This document shows positions 13,013 to 18,241 of a stretch of DNA of 18,241 nucleotides, piece after piece. The notes beneath the pieces were generated by a model. It searched no databases, was not told the DNA's origin, and was given only the letters and a program-made list of their open reading frames with translations. Each line of letters opens with the position of its first letter. The stretch's first letter is position 1. The stretch is from Anaerolineaceae bacterium (GTDB taxonomy: Bacteria > Chloroflexota > Anaerolineae > JAAYZQ01), in the NCBI GenBank assembly GCA_012514775.1, contig JAAYZQ010000365.1, positions 1-18,241 on the forward strand, read 5' to 3'. A program made the translations under genes and the position numbers.

Positions 13013-14425
13013 GTGACTGACCAGAAGCCCCCTATCTCCACCTCCGCGGATGCGCTGCCCCTGACGGCCCCGCTTGCGCCGGACGAGTACAAGTGGCTGG
13101 CGGGGCAGGGCACCCGGGTACACCTGGACCCCGGGCAAGAGATCGCGAACAATGGCGAGCTGGCGGACAACTTTTACATCCTCGTGGATGGCGAGGTGCG
13201 CGTCGCCCGGCAGGGCGACGCCGAAGAACGGGTCCTGACCTGTGCCGAGGACGAGGAGCCCCTCCTCATCGGCACGCCGTTCCTGGCCAGCGTGCGCGCC
13301 GTCCGGTCCAGCCGCCTGGTAAAGGTCGGCGCCGAGACCTACCTGCGGCAGGTGCAGGCCACCTCGCCGGCGAACCACCTCCTCGTCTCGGGCCTGGTGT
13401 GGCGCCTGCGGGCCGCCGAGTCGCTGTTGCACCAGAACGAGAAGCTGGCGGCCCTGGGACAGATGTCGGCGGGGCTCACCCACGAGCTGAACAACCCGGC
13501 GGCCGCCGGCCGGCGCGCCGCGGGCCAACTGCGCGAATCACTGCGCAGGCTCCACCGCCTGACCTTTACCCTCCAGGACCAGGACCTGAAACCGGGCCAG
13601 ATCCTGGAGCTGGCCGCGCTCCAGCAGGAGGCTGTCGACCAGGCCAGCGCCACCGTGGGCAACCGCCTGGAGATCAGCGACAAGGAGGAGGAGCTGAGCC
13701 GCTGGCTGGAGGAGAGAGACATGGACGAGCCGGGGGAGCTGGCGCCGCGGCTCGTGTCCAGCGGCCTCGACCGGGCCAGGGTGGAGGAGCTGGCCGGCAG
13801 GCTGTCGCCCATGGCGCTGGAGGCCGCCCTGCGTTGGGTGGGCAGCGTGGCGGGCGTGGGCGAGCTGCTGCGCATCGTGGAACAGAGCACGGCGCGCATC
13901 TCGGAGCTGGTCGCCGCCGTCAAGGCGTACACCTACATGGACCGCGGCTCTCGCCAGGAGGTGGACGTGCACGCCGGACTGGAGAGCACGTTGCTGATCC
14001 TGGGCCACAAGCTCCAGGACATCAAGGTGGAGCGCGACTACGAGGACGACCTGCCGGCCATCGAGGCCTTCGGAGGGGAGCTGAACCAGGTGTGGACCAA
14101 CCTCCTGGACAATGCCATCGACGCCCTTGGAGAGGACGGAGGGCACATCCGGATACGCACCTGGCGCGAGGGGCCGCGGGTCGCCGTCGAGATCGCCGAC
14201 GACGGGCCGGGCATTCCCGAAGAGGTGCGGCCCTTCCTGTTCCGCAGCTTTTACACCTCCAAGAAGCCGGGCCAGGGCACGGGCATGGGCCTCACCATCG
14301 TCTACCAGATCGTGGCACAGCGCCACGGCGGCGAGATCACGGTCACCTCGCAGCCGGGCGACACGCGCTTTCGCATCTACCTGCCCATCGAGGCCGAGTC
14401 GAAGGGAAACGGAGGCACGGAATGA
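13013..14425 (+). CDS. Soluble histidine kinase with N-terminal CRP-like cyclic-nucleotide-binding domain
   Basis: The product is 470 residues from GTG 13013, 1 nt after the previous stop, with GGAGG 6 nt upstream. No transmembrane segment is present. Residues 15-115 are a cNMP-binding-like beta barrel (LDPGQEIANNGELADNFYILVDGEVRV), although the phosphate-binding Arg cassette is not obvious. The H-box is LGQMSAGLTHELNNP, with phospho-acceptor His157. Between it and the ATPase domain lies an unusually long helical segment (about 165-310) containing an acidic stretch (SDKEEELSRWLEERDMDE). The HATPase domain (about 318-460) is complete: N-box QVWTNLLDNAIDA (359-371, Asn367), G1 ADDGPGIP (395-402), and G2 GTGMGL (422-427). 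It probably phosphorylates Asp62 of the receiver fusion encoded just upstream; this pairing is inferred from adjacency. It is the last gene of the block. Confidence 0.9.
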   Translation: MTDQKPPISTSADALPLTAPLAPDEYKWLAGQGTRVHLDPGQEIANNGELADNFYILVDGEVRVARQGDAEERVLTCAEDEEPLLIGTPFLASVRAVRSSRLVKVGAETYLRQVQATSPANHLLVSGLVWRLRAAESLLHQNEKLAALGQMSAGLTHELNNPAAAGRRAAGQLRESLRRLHRLTFTLQDQDLKPGQILELAALQQEAVDQASATVGNRLEISDKEEELSRWLEERDMDEPGELAPRLVSSGLDRARVEELAGRLSPMALEAALRWVGSVAGVGELLRIVEQSTARISELVAAVKAYTYMDRGSRQEVDVHAGLESTLLILGHKLQDIKVERDYEDDLPAIEAFGGELNQVWTNLLDNAIDALGEDGGHIRIRTWREGPRVAVEIADDGPGIPEEVRPFLFRSFYTSKKPGQGTGMGLTIVYQIVAQRHGGEITVTSQPGDTRFRIYLPIEAESKGNGGTE

Positions 14426-14556
14426 TGGCCAGGGCCGGGCGGCTACGCCATTTGTCGGAAGCCCTGGGGCAATTGACGCATCACGGCTGGCCGGAGGCCC
14501 GTCCTTTTGCCCGGACCCGGTTCCGGCATAGGGCCGATGCGTGCCCGGCCGGGGCG
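14426..14556. other. Short intergenic region after the signalling operon
   Basis: No gene is seen here. A 5-bp hairpin (CCGGA 14511-14515 with TCCGG 14522-14526) has no U-tract, so it is at best a weak terminator. TTGACG at 14473-14478 has no matching -10. Confidence 0.4.
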
Positions 14557-14565
14557 TGTTATGAT
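14557..14565 (+). promoter_or_regulatory. Extended -10 promoter of the lone receiver gene
   Basis: TGTTATGAT contains TGn followed by TATGAT (14560-14565), five of six -10 matches. No good -35 is seen. It has the same build as the extended -10 at 4195. Start of transcription near 14572 rules out the ATG at 14572 as a likely start codon and supports a downstream one. Confidence 0.5.
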
Positions 14566-14607
14566 TGAGCGATGGCAGCCAGCATGAAGGGACGGGGCAT
14601 AGAAACA

Positions 14608-15012
14608 ATGAAAACGGATACCCCGGCACTGATCGTCGCCCGGCCGGGCCGCCTGCGCGACGCCTGGCGGGCGCTGCTCATGGCCACCCCCCTCATTGGG
14701 CAGGTTCACCAGGCCGACGACGAGCCCTCGGCGTTGGGCCTGGTCGAGTCCGTCCAGCCGCAATTGGTCCTGCTCGACAGCGACATGGCCGACGGAGCGC
14801 CATGGCGGCTGCTGCAGCAGATCAAGGCCGACCACCCGGAGTGCGGGTCCGTCGTCCTCGTCTGCAGCCTGCGGGAACGGGCCCAGGCCGAAGCAGCGGG
14901 CGCCGACGTGGTTCTGCTGCGCGGCTTTCCCGCCGAACGGCTGTTCCAGGTCATCGAAGAGCTGCTTCACCGCCGGAGCATCGCCGGCACGCTGGGCGAC
15001 GCGCCGGCCTGA
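14608..15012 (+). CDS. Stand-alone degenerate receiver-like protein
   Basis: The product is 134 residues from ATG 14608, with a GGGACGGGG stretch ending about 10 nt upstream. In-frame ATGs at 14572 and 14584 are possible but would fall at or close to the predicted transcript start. The alternating strand/helix pattern fits a CheY-like fold: PALIVA (6-11), QLVLLDSDM (52-60), SVVLVCSLRE (81-90), ADVVLLRGFP (99-108). Asp57 is in the phospho-acceptor place. The rest of the active site is altered: the acidic pair after strand 1 reads ARPGR, the Thr/Ser of strand 4 is Cys86, and the conserved Lys of strand 5 is Arg105. It could be an atypical or phosphorylation-independent receiver. It follows the histidine kinase but is probably a separate transcript. 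Confidence 0.72.
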   Translation: MKTDTPALIVARPGRLRDAWRALLMATPLIGQVHQADDEPSALGLVESVQPQLVLLDSDMADGAPWRLLQQIKADHPECGSVVLVCSLRERAQAEAAGADVVLLRGFPAERLFQVIEELLHRRSIAGTLGDAPA

Positions 15013-15075
15013 CGCGGATGCCGGGGCCCCTCCGCCTCGCGCCGCGCGCGGCAGCCGTTCCTGCCCCGGCCCGGC

Positions 15076-15104
15076 TTGACAAATCTGCCGGTTCACGGTA
15101 GCCT
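15076..15104 (+). promoter_or_regulatory. Sigma70-type promoter of the CoA-disulfide-reductase-like/thioesterase operon
   Basis: A perfect TTGACA (15076-15081) is followed by 17 nt and TAGCCT (15099-15104), which keeps the key T, A and final T of the -10. Transcription near 15111 would place the palindrome at 15118-15136 in the first part of the leader. Confidence 0.55.
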
Positions 15105-15117
15105 ACCCCTGCACGCA

Positions 15118-15136
15118 ACCTGGCGTTGCGCCAGGT
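15118..15136. promoter_or_regulatory. Perfect 8-bp inverted repeat in the leader: operator or RNA hairpin
   Basis: ACCTGGCG (15118-15125) and CGCCAGGT (15129-15136) are exact reverse complements around TTG. The element lies just after the predicted transcription start and 5 nt before the AGAGGAGG ribosome site. It could be a repressor operator or a hairpin that affects translation. No U-tract follows, so it is not a terminator. Confidence 0.65.
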
Positions 15137-15157
15137 CATTCAGAGGAGGAAGGAAAG

Positions 15158-16501
15158 ATGGCAGAAAGGCTCGTCGTTATCGGCGGGGTAGCGGCCGGCA
15201 TGAGCGCCGCCGCCAAGGCCAAGCGCACCAGGCGCGACCTGGAAGTGGTGGTCTATGAGAAGGGCGGCCACATCTCGTACGCCGCCTGCGGCCTGCCCTA
15301 TTTCCTGGCCGGCGACGTGCCCCACATCGAGGAGCTCATCGTGCGCACCCCCGAGCAGATGGCCAAGCAGGGCGTGGAGGTCAAGGTCCACCACGAGGTG
15401 ACGTCCATCGATCCCGGGGCCAGGACGGTGTGGGTCCACGACCTGGAAGGCGGCCGGTCCTTCGAGCAGCCCTACGACCGCCTGGTGATTGCCACCGGCG
15501 CGCGGCCGTCGTGCCCGCCCCTGCCCGGCTGCGAGCTGGGGGGCATCTTTGGCCTGCGCTCCCTGGAGTCGGGGCTCGCCATCCAACGCTATCTCCGGGA
15601 AGATAAGCCCAAGAGCGCCGTCATCGTCGGGGGCGGCTACATCGGGGTCGAGATGGCCGAAACGCTGCGGCGCCTGGGCCTGGAGGTGACCATGCTGGTC
15701 CGGTCGGGCAAGGTGTTGCGCGCCACCCTCGACGACGACATGCGCGAGCTGGTGCACGCCGAGTTGAGCCGCCACGGCGTCGAGATCGCGGAAGGCCCGG
15801 CCGTCGGCTTTGAGGGGGACGACGACGTGGAGTCCGTGCAGGCCGTGGGCGAGGAGTATGCCTGCGACACGGTGATCCTCGGCCTGGGGGCGGAGCCCAA
15901 CGTGGACCTGGCGCGCGCCGCGGGCATCGCCCTGGGCGCCACGGGGGCCATCGCCACGGATGACCAGATGTGCACCAACCTGCCCGGCGTCTATGCCGCC
16001 GGCGACTGCGCCGAGGCGTTGCACCTGGTCACGGGCAGGCCCGCCTGGGTGCCCCTGGGCAGCACGGCCAACAAGCAGGGCCGCGTGGCGGGCAGCAACG
16101 CCGCCGGCAAGCCGGCGACCTTTGGCGGCATCCTGGGAACCATGATCGTCCGCTGTTTCGACCTGGCCGTGGGCTTTACGGGGCTGACGTCGTTGGAAGC
16201 GCGGGCGGCCGGCTACGACGTCCAGGAGTTCAAGATCCAGGCCAGCGACCTGTCGCACTATTTTCCCGGCACCGCCGAGGCCCACGTCAAGCTCGTCGTG
16301 GACGGCGACAGCGGGCGGCTCCTGGGCGGGCAGCTCGTGGGGCCCCACCGCGCCATCAAGCGCATCGACGTCCTGGCCACGGCCCTCTACAACCGCATGA
16401 CCGTGCCCCAGATCCAGGAGCTGGACCTGGGCTACGCGCCGCCCTTTGCGCCGGTGTGGGACCCCGTCCTGGTGGCAGCCAACGTGGCGGCGAAGGATTG
16501 A
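15158..16501 (+). CDS. CoA-disulfide reductase-type FAD/NAD(P)H oxidoreductase
   Basis: The product is 447 residues, the usual length of CoADR/NADH oxidase-type flavoproteins. ATG 15158 follows a strong purine-rich site (AGAGGAGGAAGG). FAD is bound through VVIGGVAAGMSAA (6-18) and VYAAGDCAE (278-286), and NAD(P)H through VIVGGGYIGVE (155-165). The single catalytic cysteine is Cys44 in SYAACGLPYF. The two tyrosines used by S. aureus CoADR have likely counterparts here: Tyr368 (HYFPG) and Tyr426 (LGYAPPF). The reaction expected is NAD(P)H-dependent reduction of CoA disulfide or CoA persulfide/polysulfide. There is no C-terminal rhodanese domain. A water- or peroxide-producing NADH oxidase, or a polysulfide reductase of this family, remains possible. 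It is cytosolic and forms an operon with the thioesterase 8 nt downstream. Confidence 0.85.
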   Translation: MAERLVVIGGVAAGMSAAAKAKRTRRDLEVVVYEKGGHISYAACGLPYFLAGDVPHIEELIVRTPEQMAKQGVEVKVHHEVTSIDPGARTVWVHDLEGGRSFEQPYDRLVIATGARPSCPPLPGCELGGIFGLRSLESGLAIQRYLREDKPKSAVIVGGGYIGVEMAETLRRLGLEVTMLVRSGKVLRATLDDDMRELVHAELSRHGVEIAEGPAVGFEGDDDVESVQAVGEEYACDTVILGLGAEPNVDLARAAGIALGATGAIATDDQMCTNLPGVYAAGDCAEALHLVTGRPAWVPLGSTANKQGRVAGSNAAGKPATFGGILGTMIVRCFDLAVGFTGLTSLEARAAGYDVQEFKIQASDLSHYFPGTAEAHVKLVVDGDSGRLLGGQLVGPHRAIKRIDVLATALYNRMTVPQIQELDLGYAPPFAPVWDPVLVAANVAAKD

Positions 16502-16509
16502 GGCCGGCC

Positions 16510-17370
16510 ATGCCACGCACGTACGTCCGCAACTTCCAGGTTCGACATTACGAGTGCGACGCCTACGGGCACCTGAACCACGCCGGTTACGTGCGCTACA
16601 TGCAGGAGTCGGCCTTTGACGCCTCGGCCGACGCCGGCTGGGACATGGCGCGCTACGAAGCCATGGGCTTTTACTGGCTGGTGCGCGACACCGAGATCGA
16701 GTACCGGCGCCCCCTGTGCTACCAGGACCGGGTGCAGGTCAAGACCTGGGTGGCCGACTTCCGGCGGGTGCGCTCGCAGCGCGTCTACGAGTTCCGGCGC
16801 GACGGGCAAGACGAGGTGGTCGCCAGGGCCGAGACCGATTGGGCCTTCATGCAGCGCGAGGGCGACCGGCCCGCTGCTATCCCGGACGAGATGAAGGCTG
16901 ACTTTTTTCCGGAAGGACTGCCCGAGGTGGGACCCCCGCGGCCGCGGTTTCCCGGCCCCCCACAGCCGCCCGGGTCGGCCTTTCGCCTGGGCCGCCGCGT
17001 GGAGTGGCGCGACCTGGACCCGGCGGGCCACGTCAACAATTGCGTCTACCTGGCCTACGTCGAGGACGGCGGCCTGCAGTGGCTGCGCTCGCGGGGCTGG
17101 GGCATGGCGCGCCTGGTGGCCGAGGGCCTGGGCATCGTCGCCCGGCAGCACCGCATCGAGTACCGGCAGCCCGCCCTGCTGGACGATGAGCTGGACCTTT
17201 ACACCTGGGCGTCGGACCCGGGGACCACGTCCATCGTCCGCTACACGTTCATCGCCCGGCGCTCCGACGGCGCCCTGCTGGCCCGGGCGCGCACCCACCA
17301 GGTCTGGATCGACCTCCAGTCGGGCGCGCCCAGGCCCATGCCCGAGGCACTCCGGCAGGCCATGGCCTAG
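16510..17370 (+). CDS. Double-hotdog acyl-CoA thioesterase
   Basis: The product is 286 residues from ATG 16510, 8 nt after the preceding stop; the ribosome site is a modest GAGG overlapping that stop. The frame is open upstream but runs through the oxidoreductase gene. Two 4-hydroxybenzoyl-CoA-thioesterase-like hotdog domains sit in tandem: residues 4-118 with D-AYGHLN (Asp17, His21, Asn23) followed by the long helix, and residues 157-270 with D-PAGHVN (Asp170, His174, Asn176). A Pro-rich linker (about 137-154) joins them. Both halves keep the D-x3-H-x-N pattern, so both may be active. Family members hydrolyse acyl-CoA to acid and free CoA; substrate chain length cannot be told from sequence. 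Co-transcription with a CoA-disulfide-reductase-type gene suggests a shared role in CoA thiol balance. Confidence 0.85.
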   Translation: MPRTYVRNFQVRHYECDAYGHLNHAGYVRYMQESAFDASADAGWDMARYEAMGFYWLVRDTEIEYRRPLCYQDRVQVKTWVADFRRVRSQRVYEFRRDGQDEVVARAETDWAFMQREGDRPAAIPDEMKADFFPEGLPEVGPPRPRFPGPPQPPGSAFRLGRRVEWRDLDPAGHVNNCVYLAYVEDGGLQWLRSRGWGMARLVAEGLGIVARQHRIEYRQPALLDDELDLYTWASDPGTTSIVRYTFIARRSDGALLARARTHQVWIDLQSGAPRPMPEALRQAMA

Positions 17371-17390
17371 CAGGCAGCCCGGCTGTGGGG

Positions 17391-17411
17391 GCGCTATCCA
17401 ATGGATTGCGC
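17391..17411. repeat. 21-bp near-perfect palindrome downstream of the thioesterase gene
   Basis: GCGC-T-ATCC...GGAT-T-GCGC: the outer four bases and the inner four bases on each side are complementary, with one T:T mismatch and a short AAT centre. It begins 20 nt after the stop codon. No U-tract follows; it could be a weak transcript end or a protein-binding site. Confidence 0.5.
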
Positions 17412-17462
17412 GGCCAGAATCCGGCGGAGTGTACCACGTGCGGCGCGGGGCGGCGGCAGGCA

Positions 17463-17561
17463 GAATGCGAGCGCAGGGTTGGTGCAGGCTCACTTGACAG
17501 TGGCTCAACAGTCAGGGCTCGCCGGGGAGTAGCCGACTCCGCAACAACCTGAATGCGAGCG
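17463..17561 (+). repeat. Pair of 11-bp direct repeats (GAATGCGAGCG)
   Basis: Exact copies lie at 17463-17473 and 17551-17561, 88 nt apart. Each is followed within about 10-20 nt by a TTGAC box (TTGACA at 17494, TTGACG at 17571), but only the second has a -10. This could be a duplicated upstream activator site or chance. Confidence 0.4.
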
Positions 17562-17570
17562 ACACGGAAC

Positions 17571-17599
17571 TTGACGGTTGTGTGAGAATCAGGTATAAT
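17571..17599 (+). promoter_or_regulatory. Near-consensus sigma70 promoter for the phosphodiesterase-family gene
   Basis: TTGACG (17571-17576), a 17-nt spacer and a perfect TATAAT (17594-17599) give 11 of 12 consensus bases, the best match in the window. Transcription would begin near 17606, inside a small GGGA-ACG-TCCC palindrome (17612-17622). Confidence 0.7.
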
Positions 17600-17841
17600 A
17601 GCGTCCAGCGTGGGAACGTCCCCCCGTGCTCAGGTACAGTGTAGGCCTCGTGCTCCGGAATCGATGACCGTACAATAGGGCTGTGCTCTAACCTACCCTA
17701 ATTGCAGGCCGGACTTACAGCAGCATCATCGTTGCCCGTAACCTGTTCGCTTCAAAAACGATATACCAGTTAGACGTCAAGGTCGCGTTGCCCGCCCAAA
17801 GATGGACCTGAACCCTACTCCTCTTACCAGGTGAGTGTATC

Positions 17842-18241
17842 ATGACGAATCCCCGTGTGTGGAGTCTCGGGCTAGACGGAGCAACGCTTGCTCTGATCCG
17901 ACCTTGGGCCTCATCCGGTCACCTCCCGGTACTCGCTCGGCTGATAGACGGCGGAGTTTCCGGGAACTTGCGCTCAACTTATCCACCGCTCACGGGCCCT
18001 GCCTGGAGCTCGTTCATGACGGGCAAGTCTCCGGCATGGCACGGCGTTCTCGAGTTTTTCCGCCGCGAGGAGGGAACGTATCGCCAACGCCTCAACAGCC
18101 CCCAAGACCTTGACGGCCATTCCTTGTGGCGGATCCTGAGCGATGCCGGCCGGCAGGTTGGGGTCATGGGCGTGCCCCTTACCTATCCTCCTGAGGCGGT
18201 AAACGGGTTCCTCATCACCGGGCTGCTGACCTCCTCCGGCA
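17842..18241 (+). CDS. Type I phosphodiesterase/nucleotide pyrophosphatase-family protein (alkaline phosphatase superfamily), 5' part only
   Basis: ATG 17842 follows AGGTGAG 6 nt upstream; 133 codons are visible and the frame is still open at the window edge. Residues 7-13 (WSLGLDGA) form the first strand with Asp12 as a likely metal ligand. Residues 48-61 (PPLTGPAWSSFMTG) match the nucleophile segment of the PF01663 family, with Thr51 aligning to the catalytic Thr, and KSPAWHGV follows as expected. No signal peptide is present, so this is probably the cytosolic bacterial branch. Family members cleave phosphodiesters or phosphoanhydrides such as nucleotides, or transfer lipid-linked phosphate groups; the substrate is unknown. 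Codons such as CTT, CTA, TCA, AGT and ATA are more frequent here than in the GC-rich genes to the left, hinting at a different history or expression level. Confidence 0.83.
   Translation, partial: MTNPRVWSLGLDGATLALIRPWASSGHLPVLARLIDGGVSGNLRSTYPPLTGPAWSSFMTGKSPAWHGVLEFFRREEGTYRQRLNSPQDLDGHSLWRILSDAGRQVGVMGVPLTYPPEAVNGFLITGLLTSSG

Larger units (their letters stand above)
17371..17841. other. Long intergenic region, less GC-rich than the genes, no coding region seen
   Basis: No convincing protein, tRNA or known RNA is visible. The stretch holds a near-palindrome (17391-17411), a pair of 11-bp direct repeats, a small hairpin (GGAGT 17526-17530 with ACTCC 17536-17540), and a strong promoter at 17571-17599. 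Between that promoter and the next ATG lies a leader of about 235 nt with mixed composition. A second TACAAT at 17671 might be another -10, but its -35 is poor. Confidence 0.6.

Noticed and set aside
11052..13016. A 654-codon plus-strand frame in another phase over the ATPase end and the receiver fusion
   Set aside because: Arg/Pro/Gly-rich out-of-frame reading; the in-frame product has receiver, FAD and NAD(P)H motifs.
15042..15055. Palindromic GCCGCGCGCGGC after the receiver gene as a terminator
   Set aside because: It lacks a loop and a U-tract and is a common chance palindrome in such GC-rich DNA.
15970..16509. N-terminal extension of the thioesterase into the oxidoreductase gene
   Set aside because: The extension is out-of-frame reading of the flavoprotein and lacks domains; ATG 16510 gives a full hotdog start.
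17494..17499. Perfect TTGACA in the intergenic region as an extra promoter
   Set aside because: No -10-like hexamer lies 16-18 nt downstream (GC-rich GCTCGC).
17600..17841. A tRNA or known riboswitch, suggested by GTTCGCTTC near 17745
   Set aside because: No acceptor, D, anticodon and T stems can be assembled around it by eye, and there is no CCA-type end.
1..18241. CRISPR array, insertion sequence or phage genes
   Set aside because: No regularly spaced repeats of 24-40 bp, no transposase or integrase motif, and no terminal inverted repeats were seen.

Overview
The window is high-GC, densely coded bacterial DNA. The gene types suggest a Gram-positive-like or monoderm lineage, most likely Chloroflexota (Anaerolineae/Caldilineae type): a Tat lipoprotein solute-binding protein, a Cache/SpoIIE phosphatase with STAS partners, AAA-TPR proteins, and a receiver fused to a thioredoxin-reductase-like module. 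The phylum is an inference from gene content and style; no rRNA, tRNA or marker gene is present to prove it.

Layout. (1) Positions 1-2722, minus strand: a three-gene operon read right to left. It encodes a PrsW-like polytopic membrane protein with an N-terminal zinc-finger-like motif, a small single-pass membrane protein, and a secreted trypsin-like serine protease that runs off the left edge. (2) 2723-2937: a divergent promoter region. (3) 2938-4062, plus: a membrane-anchored SUMF1/FGE-like protein, followed by two hairpins, the second a likely terminator. (4) 4237-14425, plus: one tightly packed seven-gene block encoding a Tat lipoprotein sugar-type solute-binding protein, a Cache-SpoIIE phosphatase-HATPase fusion, two STAS proteins, an AAA-TPR ATPase, a receiver/thioredoxin-reductase fusion, and a CRP-domain histidine kinase. 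Gaps are about 0-50 nt or overlaps, so it reads as one transcript from an extended -10 promoter at 4195. (5) 14608-15012: a lone degenerate receiver domain with its own extended -10 promoter. (6) 15158-17370: a CoA-disulfide-reductase-type flavoprotein and a double-hotdog thioesterase, with a clear promoter and a perfect palindrome in the leader. (7) 17371-17841: a less GC-rich non-coding stretch with a near-consensus promoter. (8) 17842 to the right edge: the start of a type I phosphodiesterase/alkaline-phosphatase superfamily gene.

How the genes may work together. The seven-gene block is the most interesting part. It links an extracellular ligand-binding lipoprotein that has no permease genes to a membrane phosphatase carrying its own RsbW-like kinase domain. 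The block also has two STAS phospho-switch proteins, a large signalling ATPase with no DNA-binding domain, a receiver-flavoprotein that lacks redox cysteines, and a cognate-looking histidine kinase. No sigma factor, permease or DNA-binding output domain is present. This looks like a partner-switching and two-component hybrid whose output is protein-protein or redox-linked rather than direct transcription. That reading is inference; the gene order, motifs and missing residues are read directly from the sequence.
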